Of a DNA stretch of 64,000 nt, positions 33,572 to 44,200 are shown one piece after another; position 1 is the first letter of the stretch, and each line of letters opens with the position of its first letter. The DNA is from Telopea speciosissima (taxonomy: Eukaryota; Streptophyta; Magnoliopsida; Proteales; Proteaceae). Below the pieces are notes generated by a model, which worked only from the letters and a program-made list of their open reading frames with translations, made no database searches and had not been told where the DNA came from. The stretch is taken from assembly GCF_018873765.1 (NCBI RefSeq), contig NC_057919.1:70054984-70118983 (forward strand), read 5' to 3'. Made by a program: the position numbers and the translations under genes.

Positions 33572-36380
33572 TCAACAAATGAAAATCTTGTAATCAGCAG
33601 CCCCTTCTCCTATATTCAAGTAGTTGACATCAACTACAACATCCCCGAAATCATCTGAAAAATTGCAATAGCTTTCTTTTAGGTTAGTCCTCCCTATCTT
33701 TCCCAAATAAGGATAAAATACATAACCTTCTAATGCATCATATGAATAGTAACCTGAAAACATTATAAGGTTCTAACCTTCATAGATGGTCCTTGCATAT
33801 TGTACATAATCTGGTATGATATCCTTATATATGATACCTCCAGGATAAGCATCCAGGACCACCAGGACTCCTATCAACAAGAAGAACAAAACCATTCAGA
33901 TACATTTCATGAAAACAGTAGTAATATTTAATTTGTGTTCAAAATGAATGACTAGTTACGTTATCCCAGACAGTAAACATGATCATAGTTAGAGGGAGAA
34001 AAAGGAAAAGGTAGTCCCATCTCTAGATCATCACAATGAGGAAGAGGCATTATATTTTGAGTATATCACTACACTAACCTCCCACAATTAGTATTAGACA
34101 AATATTTCCAACTTAAAGAAGATTAATTTTTTGCTTATTAGACTGAATTGAAGTAAACAAAACATCATAGGGAAAGAAGACAGCAGATATCAGCTTAAAT
34201 CATGCATAGTGGCCTTGTGGAACAGAATTCATGTAGCTGAACCCAATTGTTTGGGTGAACACTTAGTTGGGATGAACTGAAAAACCTTCCATTATTAGCA
34301 TGCTCTTTACCAGAAGATATTCACCTAGATTTCTTTGGTAGGTGACTCACCTAGCAAACCCTTTCATTATTAGCATACTTTCTGGATCCTCTGATAGGCA
34401 TCCCAAGAACCAAAACGATACACATTCCAGAATGATGAGAAAGTTGCTCATGTGTATTGATGTGCATGGTTTGAAAGATGCAACAAATTGTCTAACATGG
34501 AACTAGGAAATTCATACTCAATTAAAACAGACAAACATAATTTGTTTGCTTTGAGCATAAAAGGGAGAGGTACCAGGCGACAGCCAAGCTTTAGTGGAAT
34601 TGCTAGGTAATGGAGCCAACCAGAGAATGTTCCGCAGATTCATTGAATCATCATATCTGACATTGGATCCTGCAAGACATACATAGTTATCAGACCATTG
34701 GCAATTCCTTAGATGACTGTAAACGACCAACAATGACCAATATTACCAAAAAATATGAGTCAACCCACTCCAATAGGTTAAGGGGAAAAAAAAATTAACA
34801 ATTGAATAACATATAAGTGAAAAAATCACTTACCTATTTGACAGAAGCCCATATTGTAAGGAAATACAACCTTTTCATAAGCTGGGTATTCTTTAGCATG
34901 GAACCTGTCAAATTTGAAGAACTATGTCAGAAAATGCTTATCTATAAGGAATCCACTTTTTATATTAAGGCCATAAACATCAAATTAAGGCGTCCAAATA
35001 AAGTGTTTCTATGCAAAATTTTACAGAATCAAATCATTAATTCCGCGTAGATCAAGCATCCAGCCATAGATCTGACAAGCAAATCATGGCACACTAAAGG
35101 AGCATATGTTCACATGAAGGGGGTGATGTTAATGGGTTCATCCCTAGATATCCAACTATAGGAGTACATGCTACGCTGAAGAATTGATTGATTGGATAGC
35201 ATATAAGCAGCAGGATATTTAGTTATTTTATTTTATTTTTTATTTATTCAATCAGAACTCAGTCAGAACATGAGAAAACCATTCCAATTGGCTCTCCAGA
35301 AGGGCAAACCTAGAAGATTAGTAACCAACGAAATGCTGTTCATAATGTCAGTTTCTTTACATACATCAGAGTATCAACTCACAATTTACCAAGCCTTCCA
35401 GAGTCTGCCGCAAGAAAAAGATGGCCATGAAAGAAATCATAGCGATTTAATGATACAGTCAATCCAACAGAGGGACCACGAGCAGCAATAACTTCGAATA
35501 AGAATGCAAGATATGAGTTCAATTCCTGCACAATTATGAAATGTGATTGAGATGAACTCGAGCAATCCAGTATAAGGGCTCTATGATTAGGGGAGGGGGA
35601 AAAAAAAAACTTCGAAGAAACATTCATTCGATGCAAACCTCATTGATGAAGCGTCTTCCGTACGGGGTCCTTGTAAGCTCGCACCGGTCTTTTATTGATC
35701 CTTCGACATCAGGTACCTAGTATGTTACTAAGGAATAGTTGCTTCCGTATCCATTTAATAATAACAGAAATAAGTTTCAGCAGGTACGCTTTACTATATG
35801 AACAAGTATAGCTCGTGATCAAAATCCAAAGTTCCAAACCAAACCAATTTATTTCTCACAAAATCGGGGAATGAGAACTCACAGGCAACGGCGTTGGATC
35901 TAGAATCCTCTGTATCGCGGCAGGATCCCCACCAGAGTCAACGGCGATACGAGCGAGTTCCATCACCGGCTCTGGCGGCCACCAAACAAGCTCGTCCTCC
36001 TGCTCCCGTTTGGGATCTGAGATAAACTTCCTCGCGAACTTCCGTTTGCTACCTTCTTCTGCGGAGAGAAAATTTCTTCCTCGGATGCAAAACGTCTCAT
36101 ATTCCTTCTCCGAGGGAACAGGATGAAATGGTACGAGAAACTTGAAGCAGGACCTGAGCTCTTGTGCTGCTTTGGGGTTTACTGTGGACGCTTGTTCTCT
36201 GCTTCCAAGGAGTGAGAGGATATCCGATGCAGAGGCTTTGGGAGTGGTCGAAGAAGAAGCACTTGTCGAGCATGAGAAAACTCGATGAAAGAATGATGAG
36301 CATGAGGACGAAGAAGAAGAAACGGCGAGGGATAGGGAGAGAACAATCGAGAATTTGAAGCAAATTGATGAAATTCCCAT
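33572..36380 (-). CDS. Conserved-looking protein of unknown function, seven exons, 353 aa
   Basis: Minus-strand exons are 35883-36380, 35639-35716, 35383-35525, 34834-34904, 34574-34669, 33778-33870 and 33572-33654. All are GT-AG, phases agree and the stop is TGA. I do not recognise the family. The start MGISSICFKFSIVLSLSLAV is hydrophobic and followed by serines, so a signal or transit peptide is likely; an upstream in-frame ATG at 36452 would hide it. Notable blocks are ELVWWPPEPVMELARIAVDS (exon 1), TRTPYGRRFINE (exon 2), SLNRYDFFHGHLFLAA (exon 3), FPYNMGFCQIG (exon 4), ILWLAPLPSNSTKAWLSPG (exon 5), VLDAYPGGIIYKD (exon 6) and VNYLNIGEGAADYKIFIC (C-terminus). Aromatic and glycine-rich runs suggest a compact enzyme or binding fold. 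Exon 3 has two possible donors eight bases apart; only the inner GTGAGT keeps the frame. Confidence 0.85.
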
Positions 36381-37133
36381 TGAGAGATGCCTAGCATAAT
36401 TTATTGCTCCAGTTCTATAATCTATCTCTTCTAGTAGTACTCTAGATTTCAAGGACAGAAAAATGCAGGCCTGATACCCTTAGTTCTTGATTCCTGGAAA
36501 AGCTGAGATCGCCATGGAACCATTCTACACTCTGCAATCTGTAATGGTGCCTTCAAGAGTTCAAGTTTAAAAACTCCTCTCAATCTGTTTGATGGATTGA
36601 ATATGAAACCAAATTCAAAACCGATAAAAAACTGAAACTGAATCAAACCGGGTCGGTTCGATTTTGGTTTTGAAAATGGTTTCTATTCTCTATTAGATTT
36701 TGGTTTCAGCATTCTGTATCTTGAATCGAACCGAATAACTGAAACTGAACCGATTGATACCCTAAGAACCAAAATATCTCTTTGATCGTTTAGCATCTCT
36801 TTTGGTATGATTTCTATTTTAATTTTTGGTAAATTATTAATTACTAGTAGACAAAATAGATTTTAGAATAAGAAATAAGTTTGGAATGTCCATGCAAATA
36901 ATTAAGTAGTAATGGAACCTTATCCCATGTGTGTGTATGTGTGTAAATAATGATTTGAAGTCACCATTTCAATGGTTGTGGTCTTGGACTGATAGTAGAT
37001 GTTCATGGCTATAGAAGCATGGTTCATGAGATTATATCGGGTGAAATATAGGAAACCCATTCATTTTATTTAATTTCATCATTGTTCTTTCTTAATCATA
37101 TCTTAATCTGAAAAACAAAAAGAGTTGGTATAT
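36381..37133. other. Upstream region of the unknown gene
   Basis: The first part should contain the promoter. The stretch around 36600-36760 is rich in CCGAAACTGAA and GGTTTCG-type words and ends TTGATACCCTAAG, resembling one end of the TAGGGGTGTCAA MITE family. I could not find a matching left end. Confidence 0.35.
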
Positions 37134-37350
37134 AATGTATCAAAAAGGTCAATTATGACGAAATTGTGTAGTGCGACAGTTTGGGGTAGAGATGTCAACA
37201 CGTGACACCTCGGACATCCAATGGTGTCGGGCTCAACAAAATAAAAAAAAATAAAAAATGAAAGTCAATGAACTTAGACCGTTGGATGTCCGACATTCCA
37301 CGTGTCAAAATCTCTACCCTAAATTGTCGCACTGCACAATTTAGGGAATT
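37134..37350. mobile_element. Mutator-type MITE related to the one at 31007
   Basis: The arms AGTGCGACAGTTTGGGGTAG and CTACCCTAAATTGTCGCACT are inverted and continue inward to GGACATCCAA and GTTGGATGTCC. The outer part AATTCCCTAAATTGTGCAGT matches the ends of the element at 31007. No clear target duplication was found, so the boundaries are approximate. Confidence 0.55.
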
Positions 37351-37445
37351 GATGAGAATTAAAATCGAGTCTCATAAGTATTAATAATGAGAGAGGAGAG
37401 AGGAGAGAGGAAGTACAAGAAGATGTAAATATAAGGGGTCGTGTA

Positions 37446-37646
37446 CATGGTTCATGATCTCGGTATCGATTGGATCGGATTGGATCAGTCGATATGGATC
37501 AGGATCGCCCAAACTCAGGCAAATATGACACTTTTGTCCCTATTTTCTTATAAAAAAAATTAATATTTTATATTTTTACCCCTGTCTGTACAACGATCGG
37601 ATTAGTATCGGGATCGGTCTCGGCCAATCCGATACCTCAAACCATG
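37446..37646. mobile_element. Short hAT-like MITE
   Basis: The ends CATGGTTCATGA and CTCAAACCATG are imperfect inverted repeats. The 8-bp duplication GTCGTGTA is perfect (37438-37445 and 37647-37654). The interior has GATCGGATTGG-type repeats and a T-rich middle. Confidence 0.85.
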
Positions 37647-37857
37647 GTCGTGTATACATCACTTTTCCAATAAAATATTAACCCAAGTTTTTTTTTTCTT
37701 TTTGAAGATTCTCATTTTCCTTCTCCCCTTCATCAAAAGAATGCTATGTTAATGTGAAGAAGAGGATTTGGAAGAGGGTGTACATTTTACCAAGAGGATA
37801 GAGAATGATACATAATAACCAAATCATATCAAGAAATGAGGGGTGGGGGAAAGGGAT

Positions 37858-38016
37858 CGATTTTTATCTTTTACTGTTACAGCACGGTGCTACAACGCAT
37901 CATGCGGCGGTTGCAGAGGCCATGTGCACCATGTGGGGCCCGTTGTGCCACATGGCCTCTGCAGCGTCGCACGATGCGTTACAACACTGTGTTGTAACAG
38001 GAGAGGATAACGATTC
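37858..38016. mobile_element. Mutator-type hairpin MITE, copy 1
   Basis: This is a nearly continuous hairpin. TGTTACAGCACGGTGCTACA and the following bases pair with the right arm, with the short centre near GGGGCCC. The flanks GAAAGGGAT (37849-37857) and GAAAGGGAA (38017-38025) match at eight of nine bases. A second copy lies at 53227. Confidence 0.75.
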
Positions 38017-38154
38017 GAAAGGGAAGGAATCACGGAGAGAGTGCCTTTGTTCCCAATGCTCCCACTCAGGGTATCAAAAATTGGATCAGATTGGTGAGGC
38101 TAATCCCGATTCTCGCTGAATCGTCTTAGGCTGATTTTGTACGAAAAACCCTAG

Positions 38155-39780
38155 ATGCCTGTAATATACCGATTTCAAGGTCAATTCGAACCGAGTTTGG
38201 CTGATTCCTATCCGGAGACTGATTCTAGGTTTCTAAACCCTATTCTCACTCCACTCCCAATGCCAATTACAACAACCACTGTCCCCATGAAGGCACCACC
38301 GCCTGTTGTGGAGGTAGAACTGATTGATTTCCATGATGCTCAATACAGAAGTGAATTTTGAAATAAGAGGGGTGAATTGAGTATGGGGATACTTACAGGG
38401 GGTGTCATGTAATTTACCCTATTAGAATCCAAAAGAGCAGAGCTAATGAAACTGATTAGTGAAGGAGTTGTAATAAGTTCAGATTTTGACTGTGATGATA
38501 CCTGATTTATTAGGACAGAAGCAGAACCAATCATTCTAAGACTAATGCCAAGAAATATTTATCAGAGAGATGTGCTTAATAACATTATTTGGCAAAGGGG
38601 TCTGCAATAAGTTAATATTCCATTCGTAAGGAGATCACTTACTCTAGCAAAAAGAGGATTGGGATTCATAGAAGCTGGAATTTTGAAGTTGGGAAGGATA
38701 GGAATCCAAGTATCAGGCCAAATGTTGATAGTGTTCTCTTTTCCAACTCGTTTGGTAGTGGTCTTCTATCCAATTCGTTTGTATGCTAAACCAATTAGAT
38801 TCATAGAGAGTAGGGGTGTCAACGGGCCGGTTCGGGCCGGTTTTGGTTCGGGTTTTTCGGTTTCGGTGTGACTTTTATAGAAACCGAAACCAAACCATTA
38901 AGAAATATTTGGTTTCGGTGCAGTTTCGGTTTTGGTGTGGTTTGGTTTCGTGTCGGTTTCGGTTTATGATAACGGGTTGATATCGGTTTGGTACCGGTTT
39001 TATATAACTAGTAAGGTCCGGTTAGTGCTAATTTTTCTTCTCTTTCTCTTTTAAGTACATAAAATATTTCAAATACAATGCATCTTTGTATCCTATGTCC
39101 TATGGCCTATGGATACAATTGGTTGGGTAATCACTAACAAAGGATATGAGATAAAGTGAGAAACTATCACAACACATTTAGGGGGCAATGGGGCATAAGG
39201 CATTTATTGATTTACTCATTTATCGGGTTAGGTCGGTTCGGTTTGGGTTCGGGCCTAACAGTTCGGGCTATCGGTGCACCGTCGGGCTAGCCCAAACCAA
39301 ACCAAACCGTTTGCCTTTTTGGATCCACAAACCGAACCGAACCATTAAGAGTTCGGTCCGGTGTGGTCCGGGCTCGTTCGGGTTGGTTCGGGCCGGTTTC
39401 ATCGGTTCGGGTTGGGTATTGACACCCCTAATAGAGAGAATACCACTCCAAACCTAGGACCCTTTTTTCAGATTAAAACAGACCCAAAAAGAGTACACCC
39501 TGAAATGCCACTGGGCCTCTCTCTTTTGCCTTCCTATTTTTCACTTTCTAAAGAGTGTATAGAGAGAGGAGCTTGTAGAGTTTTGTAACACTACTAGTTT
39601 GTGGTGCAAACATTTCGTACGGGATAGATCTCAACAGAAAACTGAAGAGTACTGGCAGCAAGTGATTGAGTTCAGTAGTTCTTCATATCAAATTTTTGAC
39701 TCTAGAGATATGGTAAAATGGAAAAGATAAAACAAATTGTTTGAAGCACCGACAGAACCGGAAGCGTCCCTTGTTTCAAA
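38155..39780 (+). pseudogene. Unassigned coding-like remnant, decayed, split by a MITE
   Basis: Plus-strand frames here read like old protein-coding DNA. A proline-rich start (38155-38361) continues past single stops through about 38800 and resumes after the MITE at 38811-39430 for at least 100 bases. Blocks such as ISEGVVISSDFDCDD and GLGFIEAGILKLGRIGI look like a real protein. I cannot name the family. A retroelement or an endogenous plant pararetrovirus relic are the options I would test first. It is clearly not functional. Confidence 0.35.
38811..39430. mobile_element. hAT-like MITE, TAGGGGTGTCAA family
   Basis: The ends TAGGGGTGTCAACGG and TATTGACACCCCTA are inverted. The 8-bp duplication ATAGAGAG is perfect (38803-38810 and 39431-39438). 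The interior is dense in GGTTCGG and GGTTTCGG words near both ends. Confidence 0.92.
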
Positions 39781-40053
39781 GAGAAGAGGATGACTCGATT
39801 TAGATCGAGAAAATCATACAGATTTTATGAGAGGGATCCATCGAAGAAGACCCCTTACCTTTCCCTTTGTTCGAAAGAAAAGGAGGATCTAGACAAAATA
39901 GATGAAATGGAAGAGATCCGAGTGAATGGAAACAAAAAACACAAAGGGTGAATTCTATTTTCACTTTAAAGAGACATCCTATAAAAATGACCTAGTTTTA
40001 AAAGATTCTTATCTGGATGGAAATCCAAAAAATTCAAAGTTAGAAATACTTAT
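39780..40053 (+). pseudogene. ycf1: Chloroplast ycf1 (TIC214) fragment in nuclear DNA
   Basis: The plus strand encodes, with frame breaks, a segment containing [19 protein letters not shown] followed by [14 protein letters not shown] and [15 protein letters not shown] recognise this order as part of the plastid ycf1 reading frame. Internal stops and a frameshift near 39952 show it is decayed. The fragment ends at about 40053 and the left limit is uncertain. Plastid-to-nucleus transfer is inferred. Confidence 0.6.
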
Positions 40054-41263
40054 ACACCCTTGTCTCTGTGTTTTCAAGTCGAAAATTCTTTGCAGGTGAA
40101 GAGATGTCAAAGGAGGTTCTTACTTCACAAACAAATCCTCCTACATCTATGATCAACCCTTACTTGAGAAGTTTAGATAATAAAATACATAAAGGCATGC
40201 CTGAGTCTGTAAAGTGCCTTCTTTGCCGTGAGGTGATCCATCAACTGTGAACGGTGCTGATTGAGATGGAGAGCCGACGGTTAAGAGGCTAATGCATTCA
40301 CCTCTGTTCTAAATGACTTTTCAGAAAACAATTTAATGGTTCCAAACTTCCAACACAATACCCTCCCCTTCCCCCTTTCTTTTTATTTTTTCCACTTGAA
40401 GCCTAAGAATCCCTTTACTTTTTTCTTTCCTCCATTTGAAGCCATAGAATTTAGATATGGAAATAAAATATTACCAAGACTTTGTCTGATTGCAAAGGAA
40501 ACAAAGGGAAGGAAAGTGAAATCAAATCAATTCTAAAATGGTTTCTAAATTTTTTTTGTAAAGCATTGCTAACATGATCTTGTAACCAAATCCAAAATAT
40601 TCCAAAATCTGCTTACTAAATTTTTGGGGGAGAGGACACTACCTGGTCATGTTGTTCCAGCACCAAAACACAGGAGACACGACCTTACCACACCCATGAA
40701 ATCAAATATTCCCATCCATGTTGATACCCATGGGTGCACTCTCATTGGCCCCTGCGCTGAATTCCTTCATTTAAAAAGTAAAATAAAGATTCTATTTGAA
40801 AGGCATGATTACCATATTTAGTAAGAATTTAAGGGATTCACATAATCATGATTACAAAATTTTTATTCTCTTTAAAATTGATTTCAGTATTTCACTTCCC
40901 TTTACTTTTAACCTGACGGAGCCCCAGGGAAAGAAAAAAGATCAGTAAAACAGTGAATGTGATACAAGGTCAGACATGGTCTCTGGTGAGTGGATTCAAC
41001 CCTGACAGTTTCAATCTTGACATAGTGAAGCAAATATGCTTTGATCAACCTTTTTTTATTCTTATGGAAACACTAATCCAGTTGCTAATGACAATCAGTG
41101 AAAAGAGCATACACACCCAACATCAGAATCACCTCAACATTTGCTTAGTAAAAATAAGAAGAATTCAAAGTATACCCTCACTTGGCCCCATGGATTAGCG
41201 AACCGCCATTTCAAATTTGTAGCATGAGGTATGTATTTCTATGACCTGCTTGAGCCCTAAACT
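40054..41263. other. Intergenic DNA downstream of TPK
   Basis: A short plus-strand frame at 40104-40250 has no recognised motif. The final part before 41264 should include the 3' UTR of the minus-strand TPK gene. Confidence 0.35.
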
Positions 41264-44200
41264 TCACATTGGCTTTTTAATGGATATTGTCCACAGAAGA
41301 TCTGAATCTGATTGCACTGTGATCTTTTCACTCTTTACGATGTTTGATGTGCTTATCAAACCACCAAACCTCATCTCTGTGTCATCTGGAAATAAATAAC
41401 ATTCAAATTTACCCATGCATTATGCTCCCATACCAGTAGATCTGGGTTAAAGTAAGAATCACACGAAAGTAATGAAATAAGAACACAAATGATAATAGGA
41501 TTTACTTACTGAGATCCCATTGGAGTCCAGTTGTTGTGGTCTTTGCCGATGGCATCCCAATGGGAATGAGCCCACAGTGTGGACCCTCAACAGATGACAA
41601 GATATGAATCTCGTGCTGATGAGTCCTTGGGAGAAGGTGAATGAGACAATCATCAGATATCAGAATTATTCGAATATTTGAGAAACGGAAAAGCACATTG
41701 ATGTTTCCAATCTCATGATCAAACCGGCCACCAAGAGCTCCTGTAGCAAGAATGCATAACTGCAAGTATGGATAACCAGTGAGAAAACAACATAAGCAAA
41801 GAAACTGTGACAGGTATAGGTAGAAAAAATTCACAAAACCACAGTGACCTGCTCCACCCAAAAATGGGACATGGTTGCGCCGGCACTCAGATTGCAGGTT
41901 CACAATCACTAGAGCAAGAGCAACCCAGGCCACAAACTCGAAATTTTTAGAATTTCTCTCCCTCTGTCTCTCTGCCCCCCCCCCCTCTCTCTCTTGCTCA
42001 CTGTGAGAATGTGAATGTGCCCAATCATGCCTCTTGTTTCTTGTGTCTCCAGAAGTTCTCGTCGGGCTTCACCTAATTTCCTCTTTACCTCATAGTTTTA
42101 AGAATCTTAGAGAGGGGTGGGGGTAAGATAACTAAACTCCCAAAAAAATAAAAGTTGTAGAACAACTTGGCTACGTAAATCACTTTCCACTGCATTTAAT
42201 CAAAGATCATATCTAAGGTCATATCACCAGTTAAATCATAAAAACTCATGATTTTTCTCATCACTACAGAATTTTTTTAACCTTACTTTTGTCGCTAAAA
42301 CATCTTCAACTTGCACCAGGCTAGGTTATTGAATACAGATCTCAACAAGTGTAAATCTTACTAGGATACACACTGATCAACATTCAGACCCAAGTCCCAA
42401 TGAAAGGGGAATACAAATAAGGAATGGCTCAGATTTGGTAATGCTCCAATTTAACATCATCATCATTTTGGAACATATGGCAAGACCTGACAACCAATAA
42501 ATCCAAATATTAATCTATAAAAAACAAAATGGAGGCAGTTTGGCACGAATGGCCTAAACATGGAGCACGGCTGCACATAGTTCTGTCATGTGGCAGCCCA
42601 GACGGGGCTAAAACTTTGTGGACAGATAGATCCCAAGGTCCCCTCCTCACATGTCAAATTTCAGACCAATCCAAGTTTTACCAGTGGCAAAACAGAGTTG
42701 AAAAAATAGGGACTACCAAGGAGCACGGGACTACAACGGGGTACATGGACATGCACAAAAGGGTATAAGGAGGGTATAGGAATGAATTTGAAGCTGAAAT
42801 TTGACATATCGCCAAGGTATACCATTTCTAGTTATCCAATGGTCAGATTGACCACATTGCCCTTCCAGGTGTCAGAACAGCGTACACCCGTGCAATGATA
42901 CATTCAAATAACAATTTAAATGAGTCTTTATTCATCTCTTTAATTCTTTCCTAAAAAATGTCAATTGAATTGGCTCCTCTCATAGGTTGCCATGTACCGA
43001 ATTTTTACCATAACAAATCTAAATCCTAATGAACTCAATCCATCCAACTACCAAGGATTGGTTACTGTTCCACCATAAACAAGGGTTTGCTACATGAAAA
43101 AGAAAAAACATGGCCAACCACTTGAGCCTATTTACTATTAATTTTTCCCATTCTATTATTGTCACTCATCCAACTCCGCCAGCATTTGCTGCTGGTCCCA
43201 AGCCAAGATAAAGAAGGGTTGGTGCGTCAGCTCAGCAGCCAGCACCGAAAAAACCCTAGCCTTGGTGCATCAGGTCGGCAGCCGGCACCGGAAAAATCCT
43301 AGCTGAACCCTTTTACATGGATTCTAAAACCTTATATTATCAACATTACGCTAAGATGTTCCCCACTAGAATAAGCAATGCGCTACACTATGACACAAGT
43401 GTAGTAAAAAGTGAGCAAGGGTTAGCAAAGGTGTCCCCTGTAAGTGATGTGCCGCGTCGGCGCCCGTATGCAGTGACAAGTAGGCAAGAGTTCTCACACC
43501 GTGGATGAGTGCGGGGTAAAGAAGCTAGTCCAAAAGCGTAGGATTAAATTAGCATATAAGAACATTGGATCTTTAACAGGTAAAAGAGTCTAGAATTGAT
43601 AGATGTTCTGAGGAGAATAAGGATTAACATAGTCTCTATGGAAGGGGAAAAAAGCTAAGGAGTTGGACGACTTTAAAGCTTGGTATACGGGAGATAAAAG
43701 AATGATGTAGTGGATGTTAAAAGATTTGGAGATAGGATTATATCCATCAAGCTTGTGTCCATAGTTGTCAAGGCGTCGCCTAGGCGTCCAGGCACCTTTC
43801 TGTCGCCTTGGTTTCTAATGTCGACTTAGTCGCCTATGCGACGCCTTGTCGCCTTGCCACCTTGTTGGTGCCGACTTGGTTTCTAGTCCCCTCAATCGCC
43901 TTGGTTTGCCTTGGCTCCTTACCAACTATGCTTGTGTCGGAGAAAGAAGTCGTCAATATAATTAGCGCTTACACACCTCAAGTGGGATTGGATGAAAGTA
44001 GCAAGTTACAATTTTGGGAACACATGGATGGATTAGTGCAAAGTTTTAGTCAAGGAGAAAAGATTATTATAGGTGGTGATCTAAGTGGACATGTTGGGAA
44101 AGATAATAGAGTTTATGAATGTGTACATGGAGGATATGGTTTTGGAGAGAGGAAGAGGAGGCGATCTCAGATTTAGATTTTGCTGTGGCTTATGATTTAT

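Noticed and set aside
35856-36452. Longer N-terminus of the unknown gene from ATG 36452
   Set aside because: The extra 24 residues precede the hydrophobic MGISS segment and would bury a likely signal or transit peptide. ATG 36380 is preferred, though not proven.
43808-44176. A 122-residue plus-strand open frame as a gene
   Set aside because: Its first half is the MITE at 43760-43930 and its second half is the LINE endonuclease; a chance fusion.
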